Assembly (NCBI GenBank): GCA_022829145.1
Contig: CM040741.1
Coordinates: 52,608,180 to 52,672,179 of the forward strand
Reading direction: 5' to 3'
DNA from: Albula goreensis
Taxonomy: Eukaryota > Chordata > Actinopteri > Albuliformes > Albulidae
DNA: 64,000 nt
This document shows positions 55,229-64,000 of this stretch, in pieces. The notes under the pieces were generated by a model that saw only the letters and a program-made list of their open reading frames with translations, did no database searches and had not been told where the DNA came from. The first letter of the stretch is position 1, and every line of letters starts with the position of its first letter. Position numbers and translations under genes: made by a program.

Positions 55229-57049
55229 TCCAAAATAATGACTCTTAATGACTGTATGGTTTAAAATAATATTCTTAACATTTTTATTATTTTTGATATA
55301 AAATACAAAATACAGAATGTATCTGAAAACACCTTTTAAACAACAAAGCATTAGGTCAACATGAAATGGGAAAGATTTTAAGAGACACAATTCTGCAATA
55401 TATAATCCTCAGTGCAGGCAGAAAATGACAGTGTTGTTGCTGCACTTCGCACAATCTAAAGGGGTGACATCCTGTGTGGACTCATTATACCCACACAAAC
55501 AAGTGCAGTTACATAAGGTTCACTTACACGGCCATGCTGGTACAGAGGCCCCCTGTTCCATTATGACAATAGAAGAAAAAAAATCCTCTGTTTATGTCTC
55601 TCTTTTCCCGTTGTATGAAAGATAAAGAAAAAAAAGGAATTCATGTTGTGGTGAGTTTTTACTGTTGACAGGGAGAGCAGAGTAGCTGCTTGGAATGTTA
55701 AAAGATTTGACTCTGACAAAACGTGGGAGCGCTGTTCTGGCGAACACTCCAGCTCTCCAAGATGGCTTTGCAATGTTGATAGGCTCTGTTTATGTCCTTA
55801 TCTGGGATCTGGAGTTATCTACCACTTTTTGTATATTCCCATGTTTTGTGTATTCTATATGGCAATACTTACATGGTACATTTGCCCATTGATCAAGCTG
55901 GATGTGCACTGAGATCACCCAAGTTAAGAAGCTTTTTCAAAAGTATCCTACCACTGCTCCATCTGAGAACCTGCGCCCAGCGGACCATTGGTAAGTTAAT
56001 ACTACTGTAACTGGTCTCCATTTTGCAATCAGACTATTATAGACATTGGGAGACTTTCCTGGCAGCATCATGATATGCAAAAATGGAGGGCAAATGCCCT
56101 CTCAGGAGTCAAAAAAGGGCACAAATAAATACCAAAAAAAAATCATGTTTTCCAGACACACTTTCAGAGATTGCGTGTCTGCAGTCTTGAATGATGCTCT
56201 TCGTATTTGTTTTTAGAAGCCTAGCTGATTAGTGGAGCTTTGGATCACAATGAGCCTTGGGGTTTGGGAGAGCCACATCTTTATTATTCCTAGATTGGGT
56301 ATATCAGCCACTAAAAGATATGTTGGATGACTTCCCTGTGCTTCTTCATTGGTTAATTAATAACCCCCTGACCCAGTTTCCCTCCCCCATCCTTCCTTGA
56401 GTGAGCCCTTTCTCTGTGGGAGCAAGAAAACGTGCCTTTCAGAGCTTTACTTTGGCAGATTTGTATGTCCCTCTGGAGGAAACACTTGACAGGAGCGACA
56501 GGAGCGAGTGAGGGAGATGGCAGGAGTAACATGTGGATTAACTGACAGGCTATCTGATCCTCTCTGCGTCTCGTCATCGCTCTGAGGTGACCTGTCACAG
56601 AGCGCCAGTTACCCGAGGCTACTTACTTTCCCTCCTGTTGAAACCTACTAGGCTGACTGGGCCTGTTTTGAGGTGTATGAGACAGAACACTTTGTCGCTC
56701 ATCTTTATCTTCACTTGTAAGTTTCAATCTTACAAATAATTCCTTAAAGTTATGTGTTTAAGCATAATGAAATTCAAAATTTATGGAAAACATTTTTCCA
56801 TAAATGGACTACGATTGACAAAGCCATACTCATTATGTGTATGAATTGTTCAATGTATGTATGTTCCATGTAACAGTTATACTTTGCCCACAGCAGACAT
56901 AAAACATGTATATGTGCACAGATATGTATTATATAATTTATTTATTATTTTGAGATCTTTCTCACCCAAACTGAACTATTCAACAAATGTCAACACTTAG
57001 GGTGGCAGTACATCTAACCCTGATCAATGTGGCAAAGAACCCTTGCTTT
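55229..57049. other. Non-coding; strong splice-donor-like site at 55991
   Basis: No gene is supported. A consensus donor, ACCATTG/GTAAGT (intron start 55991), and a GC-richer stretch before it (CTGCGCCCAGCGGACC) could belong to a plus-strand transcript. See findings. Confidence 0.35.
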
Positions 57050-57200
57050 TTTCATATTCCTGATGTGCCATACATCCTTCTGTTGCCTCTACAAATCACC
57101 ACTAAAGTAACACATGGCCAGTTCACACACACCCAGGCACAGTCTGGCCAGGAGAGGCCACTATAGAGTAATGAGAGTAATGTTCCCTCAGTATTCTGTT
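57050..57200 (+). repeat. Unnamed interspersed repeat, copy 3
   Basis: GTCTGGCCAGGAGAGGCCAC and TATAGAGTAATGAGAGTAAT (57141-57180) match the core of the copies at 6600-6770 and 40800-40940. The left part (CAGTTCACACACACCCAGGC) is more diverged. Confidence 0.6.
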
Positions 57201-58859
57201 TGATTATTTAAAATAGAAAATGACAGGGGGAAATACATATGATCATAAAACTGAGAGGGAATATTTTAAACAAAAATTAATTTTGGGCACAAGAAAAAGA
57301 TATGAAGGCTATTTAATGAAATTGGTTCATTTTTTAAGTGCCCCAACATGGAGCTTTCTCTGTCATTTGTAAGGTAAAAAGTGATTTAGTAGTTTCCGAA
57401 TTTGTAAAGAAAATATTGAAGGAGTTATAAAGCATGAATGACAGAATCCGAACATACAAAATTACTCTACAAAAAATATATGAACATTACATAAACACTC
57501 CATGATATTGCACAAATACTCAAGTGGATTTTTTTCCTGTTTTATTCTCTCTTATTCAGCTCATTTGTTCGCACACACACATTCACACAAACGAAAATGC
57601 AGCTGCACACATATACTAAGACATCACCATTGTTTTTCTTCACCCAAAAAATAAAGATATACTAAATAATGTTACATACACAAGGACTACATAATTTTAG
57701 GTTGGGTAAATAGATTATTTCAAACACTACACTACACAACTGACAAAAAATAAACATCATACAACTATTTGATACAGTAAATTGTTTATGCTACTTATAT
57801 TGAATACAGAAAACAACTTCCTTGTCCCCTCATATCAGCTTTGTCCTCATAAAAAGAGCAGTTAAAGGCAAATAATTTACATATAGTTAAAATAAATAAC
57901 CCGAGCTTATAATTACCTTTGTTGTTTCTGATTGAAATAGGCAATAAGATTAATTAACATTTATAAGAGCAGATTAAAAATATATTGTATTTATGTGAGG
58001 TTTGTGGTGTTCTTTTTTGTTTTTTTACAGAGGACCAAACAGAGGAGATACAAAAACGTGTCACTTTTGTACACAGGGATGTGAACGGTTCAACCGTCTA
58101 CCTCCAATTTAGACTGTCCTCTAAACCTCTGTGCATTTCTGTACTCAGTTATGACTCATTAGACCAAATGAGCAAAGAACATTTTCTTCTCTAAAATTTG
58201 TGATCGATTTTTTTTAAATTCTTTAGTTCTTAATTTGGTTTTGTTCATATTTGTGTTAAATTACTTTTAAATATGTAGAAACAGAAGAAAAGTGTCTTCA
58301 AAGGTTTATAATCAGGTTTGAACATCTTATTTTGAATTTTTAAACATTTTTTATGCAATTCATGCTTTTCTTTGATGTTGAGGTTAACAGTTCAGGTAGG
58401 GCAGGGAATTGTTAAGACATGAGAGTTATTGGACTAGTGGACAAGATCGACCCAGCATCAAGTGTCTATTCCACAATAAGAGATGTGCATAAATTAAGAG
58501 GTAGCCATTCCCAAAGCATTCCAAAATCCATCAAAAGAGACACCCCTGTGGTTATGGGAAAAAAGGCAACCATGCCACATTTGTTTCTGTAATGCAAGAA
58601 GAGTGAAAATGCATTATATTTTGTGATTAGGTTCTGCCCCAAAAACTGAAATCTGAAATGAAACTTGCAAATGTCCTCTCCTGCTAACTTCAAGAAATGA
58701 TATCCTGTCTCTCCGTCTATGGATTGCTAAAGAATGTCAAGGTAACGTTTCCGCAAACGTCTCCTGTGGCAGCAGAGCGGAAAAACTGCGTCTCCAATAA
58801 TGTTAAATAAAGTCCACCTTTTGTCTCACTTTTTTGGCTTCTTTGGGACTCTTATTGTC
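57201..58859. other. Non-coding between repeat copy 3 and the receptor gene
   Basis: AT-rich sequence. A plus-strand open frame (57985-58194) begins with a good acceptor (T-rich tract then ACAG, exon start 58031), but no family is recognised. See findings. Confidence 0.4.
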
Positions 58860-58879
58860 CAGCAATTGGAGCAGCACAA

Positions 58880-58885
58880 TTTATT
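58880..58885 (-). terminator. Candidate polyadenylation signal of the receptor gene
   Basis: AATAAA on the minus strand (TTTATT on plus), 281 bases beyond the stop codon at 59166-59168. It is the first canonical signal I found downstream of the stop. A longer 3' UTR using later signals is possible. Confidence 0.4.
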
Positions 58886-59165
58886 GAAAAGAATGCAGTG
58901 AATTTCCTGTTAGTTCTGTGGGGATATGCTTTGTTTTTCCTGTGACTGAGAGCACAGTTTTTTCCATGTACTTCCCAACTCTGGCTTCAGGGGACGTGTA
59001 AGAGGCGTATGAGGTTTGGTCGGCTCCACACACCCTCCCCACACCACACCACCCCCCCACCCCCTTTGGTTGTTGAAATTATTGAAATTTTGACTGTGTT
59101 AATCAGAAGTGCTTTTGTGTCCATTTAAATTTGCTTTTACTCTACGCACTGCACTTGGAGCAGGC

Positions 59166-59287
59166 TTATGCCATGCTGCTGGTGGGAGTGCTCTGGGTGC
59201 TGCCAATACTGGCGTTTGCGCTGCTGTTCTCTGATGGCGAGGGGTTGCCAGACACGGGCTGCCGCTTGGTCAAAGAGCAGGGACATC
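59166..59287 (-). CDS. eng: Terminal coding exon, cytoplasmic tail and stop
   Basis: The acceptor is TTTACCCCACAG, with the exon opening GATGTCC at 59287. Read in phase 1 it gives CPCSLTKRQPV, a Pro/Ser-rich stretch, then SIGSTQSTPTSSMA and TAA (59168-59166). The final residues SSMA are a class I-type PDZ ligand as in endoglin, which binds GIPC-like scaffolds. The Thr/Ser cluster is where receptor kinases phosphorylate family members. Compared with the usual STPCSTSSMA end of mammalian endoglin, this tail is two residues shorter and lacks the cysteine. That cysteine change could be lineage-specific. Confidence 0.88.
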
Positions 59288-62200
59288 CTGTGGGGTAAAT
59301 GATAACAGATGACAATGACCTTGAGGTGGGGGGCAGGGCATTAAAAAAGTCTAGAGGCTGTGGTCTGTGTGCTCCCATTCCTAAACAAAGGAAGAACGCA
59401 TTTGATGTTGACTACTGTGGAAAAGAGCCACTTAAAGAGAAATTTGCTCCTTACCTGTGATATGTACTGCTGTTGAAGCCATATCCAGCCCAGAGGGGTA
59501 CCCTAACAAAAAAAGAAGAGTTAATGTGACAACAATACATTAAATCAATTTGACTTTGAGTTCTTGCTCTTAGTCTAAACGTGACCTTAGCACTAAGACT
59601 CTTGCAAACTGTTAAATGATACAGCATCAGTTTTCATACGAAATTGCACATGCGACTGTAAACTATGTAGAAGTTAAGATAACAGTGTCAGTGTCCTTTC
59701 AGTGCACTTGACGAAAAGCAGATTTACCCATTATCCATTATCATTGTTGTGTAAATACTATTAAATTAGACATGTAATATGGACACTCAATGCATCAGGG
59801 TCTGAACAGTACAGCAAGCTCCTTAGGCATGACAAATAACACACGATATGCAGGGAGTAGTCTTTTTCCTACATCTGACCAGGTTTATGTTTGGAGAAAG
59901 CCAGGGTAAGCCTTCAACTCACAAAGTTTTTCCCAACTGTTAAATATGGATGTGCATATGTAATGATATGGACAGCCATTCTCATGGGAGGTAATGGGTA
60001 TGATTATTGCTCTGCAAGGCTGTAGAACAGCTAAGGCCAGGTGCACCCTATGATGGAAACACTGTTCCCTCCTGATGTCCCCATATTCCAATACAGCAAT
60101 ACATGCATAAAACTGCTAAACAAGCTCAAGAGTGGTATAATGAACACCACGATGGGACTGAATGTCTTCCTCCTCCACAATCACCAGGTCTACACATCTT
60201 TGGACCTTTATGTGAAGTTGTGAAGCACCAAGTGTAAAATAAATACCACCTCCTCCATCCCTCAAAGAACTAGAGGCTTTCCTTCTTAAAACATGGCCTT
60301 ATATCCCACTACACATACATGCTGTATGGCAGTATTCCAGGTAGGTCAGAAGCTGCTCTGGAGTTAAAGGGTGGCTGCAGTCCTTATTAGGTACTTTATT
60401 ATATTGCTAGGTGTTTTTGTTCATTCATCTACCTCCTGTAGTAGTGACATTCTGAGGTTCACCAGTGTAAGCCCATGAATTGGACTCACCTGTTCGGATC
60501 TTGATGAACCACAATGCTCCAATGAGAAGCACCCCAATCAGAAACCCTCCAAAAGCAATTCCCAGGATGGCAGAAAGACCAAAATTTAAACACTTCCCTG
60601 GATGACACACAAACAAATATTTTAAGCATCGAAAACAACCCATGCAATAATATATTATGTCATTGTTCAATTTTTATACAAATACAAATACCAGTCTTTA
60701 AAGTTGTACTTTTAAATGGTGTTTTAAATGGAAACAGCTATGTACATAAATAAAATACACAAATGAGAGTCAATTGTATTTATCCAAAAACTATGTGCTA
60801 CATGAGAGAGAATTTAGCAAAAGCCACAAAAGACATGAAATCCAAACAGGCACATTAGAACCTGACCTTTGACCATGTTTTCATGTTGTTGACTCATAAG
60901 TCTAAGATTAGTTTTGCGATTAATGTCCAACCTTTCTAACCAGAATGACACTTAACTTCAAAATACTTTTCAAAATATATGTCATTATCAACACATAAAC
61001 AACTGCAGTACCGCACAAACATATTGAAGTTAAACATTAAACCTAATACTGCACACAACAAATACACTGATCAAAAGTCAATCAAAAGTATTTTTGTTAA
61101 GTACAAAAACAGCATAGTAACACAGAGACACTACAGTGTTTTAAATTATTATAAATTAACTGGGATAAATTATTTGAATCAATTAATTATTAATAATGTC
61201 CTTTGGCATACTTCATAACATCAATAGAGTCAAATATTATATGTCATGCATGTAAGCTAGCAATCTAGTTGTTGTAGCTAGTTTTGTTGGCTTTGGGGAA
61301 TGGATGAACCCCTTGCTGTATTACCATGTAAGTAAAAGATACTATTATTTGAGACTGGCTTTGATTTTCCTTTATTTTATTTTGTTCCTATCTACATATA
61401 GGTTTGAAGATCTATGAAAAAATAATGAAAATAATTAAAACAACCAACCAAATTTTAAGTGAACTGTCTCTGTGTTCATGTAAAATGTTTAAGACTGATT
61501 CTGAATGTTATGACTGAGATATGATACCCCCAAAACTTCTCTTTTCAATAGAAGTGTCATTAAACATTTAATTAAGCTTAGTGCGACAGGGATATTAAGT
61601 CAGGAATATCTTCACTCTGCAGAGCACAGCTTTGTTTTCCTGAGGTCCTAGAATAATTTACTTAAAAAAGTGTAAAAAATACAGGCTTGCTGAGGAAAAA
61701 AATATCCGAGACATATTCAGCTCTGTGGTTTCTCATTATGTACCCTACAGTCACGGATGAGGTCACACAGCTCGGCTCCATTGGGCCCCCCAAGGGGAGT
61801 AAACCATTGTCCAGTTATACCAATTACAGTAGAAGAAAAAAATGTTAAGAAAACATTTTGAGAGAACTGGAAGACACAAAGCCTGTCAACCAAGACCCAA
61901 TTTTGGCAGTGAAGAAAAAAAAAAGAGGTGTTGACAAGCAACAGAGCAGCTTACTCATCTCGGTACACAAATAGTCAACACCCCCACCCCACCCCCACTC
62001 TTTCAACCCCCTTCCCTTTTCTTTCTTCAGCCAATCAGTTTAGAGACCAGGGTCAGCCCCTAAGACTCCGCCCCCCAAGGGAAGCTAATTAATAACCTTG
62101 CCCGATACCCACCCCCAACCCCTACGCCAATGCCGTCCTGATGTCCTCCAACAAAGTCTGTGTTAATTACGCACAACACTGTCCCAACCACCAGCACCCT

Positions 62201-64000
62201 GCTGCCTCCAGTTTCCTTTCACCGCTGTCGACCCAGCAGATCCCAAGGGGGAGGGGGTTGGGGGAGAGAAGAACAGGATGCAGGAAGGATGAAGGCCTGA
62301 GTTGTACTAGCTTTAATCTTTTTTTTCCAACATGCCAGTAGAATGATGTCTTTACCTTGCCTTTTTGTAGTTCACTTGTGTAGGAATTGATTGTTGCAGT
62401 GGTATCAATGCTTGTTTTTGATCACCAACTCAACAACACTAACTGATCCCCAGAGAGTTTTGTGCCAGCCCCTTTATACAAATATGTAAATATGCAAGCA
62501 GTCATGATCCACTCAAAGTTCAATCATGATAAGCTCAAAGCACAAAATACAAATCTAGATGTTGGAAAAAAATGACAGCTGTATCTGAGTTTAAACCTGT
62601 ATTTTAAGGTTAGTAATTATGTTGTTAGCAGTAAACATGATAAAAAAGGAATCTACTAGATGGATGATGTTTTCTACAATGAAACATCATTGACTCTGGA
62701 ACTGCATATCATAAGCAGCAGAATGTGCCCTATCCCAATGGCTATGAAGTGGACATTCTTTTTTTCAACACCTACCAGGATAATTGAATTATATTTGCCT
62801 GAAAAAATTTGAGACAAAAAGCTGGATTTTAGTTCAGGGAAAGAGTGTGATTATGGAAGGACTAGATAATGAGTAGATACCTGATTTGGACTACAAGACC
62901 CAGGAGCCCCCTGGGGAGTTTCCAAAAACAAGGAGTGTGGCCAAGGGGAACTACAGACTTTTGGCAAACCAAAGCTGAGGAACGCAGAGGCGCTCAACTT
63001 GGGCCCACCCTGCAGCTTGGCAGATCTCACGGAAGCCGGGTGAATATTTGTGAATAGATGCAACTAATGGGAGGCTTTGCTCCAGCTGGAGGCGTAACTT
63101 GAAAACTTGGCAGTCCATTTAAAAGAAAGGGTGTCTGAGGTCAGAGAGGAGCGCCTTGGGTTCAGCAAAGAGGAAGGTTTTCCTTTCCCTGCTGGCTCCA
63201 GTGCTCTCTCTCCAGCAAATGCCATTGTCCAGCAGCTCAGACTTGAAACAAAAGAAAACCAAAAAAGAAAAAAAACTAAACGCATCAGCCACATCTCTCT
63301 GCTTCTCTGTCGAGAGTAACGTCAGTTCCAGTAGCTGTTTTCCCCATGCCAAAAAAAAAAAGAATAACATTGAGAGGGAAGAAAACAATGAAAACAAAAC
63401 AACTTGAAAGCGAGTGAAAAAACATCTGCCAGTCGTTTTCTTTTCATTCCTCTGGTCGACCTTGCATGTTGAGGAGAGGAATGCAAAGTTTGTGTCTGAC
63501 TCATCTGCCAGGGGATGGCCAGCAGCACCTTCCCCTCTTTGTTTGACAGTGTTGAGGCTCATGTTTGGACTTCCACATGTCCAGGCCTTGGACACAATAA
63601 ATTCCCTACTGACTCATTAGTTCTGATTGAGGCTACAAGGTCAGACTGCAGGCGTTCCCAAGAAGAAGGCCACACCTTGTGTACCCCAGAATCCCCTCAC
63701 CCCTCCCCCACCATACACATACCACCCCTCACCAATATCCACACCACTATGATGAAGATTTCTGCTGCCAATCATTGGAGGTGTGACTAACAACATCTTG
63801 TATGGAATATTCCAGAAAGGTGTTGGAATTTCTTCTTTTGTTGCAGTTGTTGTTGTAGTTGTTGATTCTGTCCACGCATTCTTGTTCTGAATGCATTCTG
63901 TGAACAAACGATGAAGTCTGGTCTTGCCAGGAAATGAGACTACAAGAACAAAGAACATCAAAACTGTTTGGTGGCAGAACGCCAACTCACCTGGCGCCGG
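59166..64000 (-). CDS. eng: Endoglin/betaglycan-family TGF-beta co-receptor, 3' part
   Basis: A single-pass membrane co-receptor that binds TGF-beta/BMP-family ligands and presents them to the type I and II kinases. Endoglin does this chiefly on endothelium. Only the membrane-proximal end is in the window, in exons 63991-64000, 60490-60597, 59455-59502 and 59166-59287; the orphan and zona-pellucida domains lie beyond the right edge. Seen directly: a membrane segment containing LGIAFGGFLIGVLLIGALWF, a short cytoplasmic tail with KRQPV, a Ser/Thr-rich stretch, and the end SIGSTQSTPTSSMA. From family knowledge, endoglin has LGITFGAFLIGALL in the membrane, KREPV just after it and an SSMA end. Betaglycan has GIAFAAFVIGALL, an SENSSAA stretch and an SSTA end. 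Of 28 aligned membrane positions I count 17 identical to human endoglin and 15 to betaglycan, from memory. SENSSA here favours betaglycan, and the other marks favour endoglin. All introns are phase 1, as expected for both. Confidence 0.8.
59455..59502 (-). CDS. eng: 48-base in-frame tail exon, probable cassette
   Basis: It has a strong acceptor (CTTCTTTTTTTGTTAG, exon start 59502) and a consensus donor (ATCACAG/GTAAGG, exon end 59455). The length is 48 bases, phase 1 at both sides. It therefore adds exactly 16 residues (YPSGLDMASTAVHIT plus junction glycines) between KIRT-G and CPCSLTKRQPV without shifting frame. Mammalian endoglin and betaglycan go straight from the membrane exon to the last exon at this point. 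I infer either a fish-specific constitutive exon or an alternatively used cassette; usage cannot be told from DNA. Confidence 0.62.
59880..60420 (+). mobile_element. Tc1-like transposon remnant C, in a receptor intron
   Basis: Antisense to the receptor gene. It contains TGCACCCTATGATGGAAACA (60042-60061), CTGTTCCCTCCTGATGT, CCATATTCCAATACAGCAAT, CAAGAGTGG, then CTCCACAATCACCAGGTCTA (60172-60191). These match in order the region before and after the second catalytic aspartate of fish Tc1-like transposases. Later phrases (TTATTAGGTACTTTA, AGGTGTTTTTG) resemble the family's right end. The coding frame is broken throughout, so it is inactive. Confidence 0.6.
60490..60597 (-). CDS. eng: Transmembrane exon
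   Basis: Acceptor TGTGTCATCCAG with exon start 60597; donor CGAACAG/GTGAGT with exon end 60490. Its 108 bases, phase 1 at both ends, encode a short extracellular stub GKCLNFG with a cysteine, the hydrophobic span SAILGIAFGGFLIGVLLIGA, then LWFIKIRT as the stop-transfer. A cysteine at this place is also present in mammalian endoglin (SGCTSKG). The GxxxG-like spacing and the LW-FI edge are typical of the family. Reading through the donor gives 22 more codons to a stop at 60425-60427. This is the position where mammals make the short S-endoglin by intron retention. Confidence 0.87.
60598..63990 (-). other. Intron of the receptor gene
   Basis: An intron of 3393 bases between the donor CGCCAG/GTGAGT (63990) and the acceptor at 60598-60599. 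It holds C-rich stretches at 61980-62020 (quadruplex-prone on the minus strand) and A/T runs. An open stretch at 63641-63985 carries an acceptor-like site, but I did not accept it as an exon. No conserved extracellular domain exon was recognised inside it. Confidence 0.6.
62031..62076. promoter_or_regulatory. CCAAT box and GC box cluster inside the intron
   Basis: CCAATCAG (62031-62038) and ACTCCGCCCCCC (62065-62076) lie 27 bases apart, a spacing seen in promoters. They follow a pyrimidine- and C-rich stretch. This could be an intronic promoter or enhancer, or chance in a C-rich region. No transcript evidence. Confidence 0.22.
63991..64000 (-). CDS. eng: 3' edge of an extracellular exon, cut by the window end
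   Basis: CCGGCGCCAG is followed by the consensus donor GTGAGT. In phase 1 it reads Pro-Ala-Pro-G, joining to GK-C of the membrane exon (P-A-P-G-K-C). Only ten bases are in view, so the assignment rests on the donor and phase agreement. Confidence 0.5.

Noticed and set aside
61717-61941. Minus-strand open frame containing GQWFTPLGGPNGAELCDLI, considered as a receptor exon
   Set aside because: The only possible donor (TGTAGGGT) is poor, the phase does not fit the phase-1 membrane exon, and there is no similarity to zona-pellucida sequence.
63119-63595. Long open frame of 158 codons on the minus strand in the receptor intron, with a strong polypyrimidine tract at about 63245-63275
   Set aside because: Low-complexity Phe/Leu/Ser-rich translation of A/T-rich sequence. 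No donor in phase 1 and no family match. The T tract alone is not enough.
63733-63939. A possible extra receptor exon of 207 bases, phase 1 to 1, between a TTCTTGTAG acceptor and a GATATTG/GTGAGG donor
   Set aside because: It would leave an intron of only 51 bases to the exon at 63991, too short for a normal vertebrate intron, and the peptide has no resemblance to the family.

Overview
The window reads as vertebrate nuclear DNA, most likely from a teleost fish. It is AT-rich, has no bacterial-style gene packing, and carries very long (TG/CA)n arrays. It holds many decayed transposons of kinds common in fish: Tc1-like elements, a Harbinger-type element with a Myb-like protein start, a hAT-type MITE, a teleost non-LTR retrotransposon, and SINEs whose tails read AAGTCGCTTTGGATAAAAG or TTAAATAAAGGTCAAATAAA. 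The only protein-coding gene I can support is interrupted by introns. The species cannot be named from the sequence.

Layout. From 1 to about 58.8 kb I find no host protein gene. This is a gene desert of single-copy-looking DNA broken up by transposon remnants (166-1400, 3005-3470, 3776-4262, 9900-10315, 18215-18363, 32380-32630, 33690-33800, 37945-38560, 41110-41741, 51201-51388), an unnamed interspersed repeat seen three times (6600-6770, 40800-40940, 57050-57200), and microsatellites. Several blocks look less AT-rich and richer in sequence complexity and in recognisable transcription-factor words. I list them as candidate conserved non-coding elements, but conservation cannot be seen from one sequence.

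The gene. From 59166 to the right edge, on the minus strand, lie the last exons of a TGF-beta co-receptor of the endoglin/betaglycan family. They comprise the last 10 bases of an extracellular exon (63991-64000), a transmembrane exon (60490-60597), a 48-base in-frame exon in the tail (59455-59502), and the terminal exon with the stop codon (59166-59287). All junctions are phase 1 with GT-AG borders. The encoded tail ends SIGSTQSTPTSSMA, the family's PDZ-binding end. Details of the membrane segment, a KR-PV motif after it and the SSMA terminus favour endoglin (eng) over betaglycan (tgfbr3), but not decisively.

How it fits. The desert lies downstream (3') of the receptor gene, and any regulatory elements in it could serve this gene or one outside the window. 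The most interesting points are the extra phase-1/phase-1 48-base exon in the cytoplasmic tail, an open reading frame across the donor after the membrane exon (which would give a short-tail form like mammalian S-endoglin), and a repeat family without a name. I found no CRISPR array, rRNA, functional tRNA or intact transposase.
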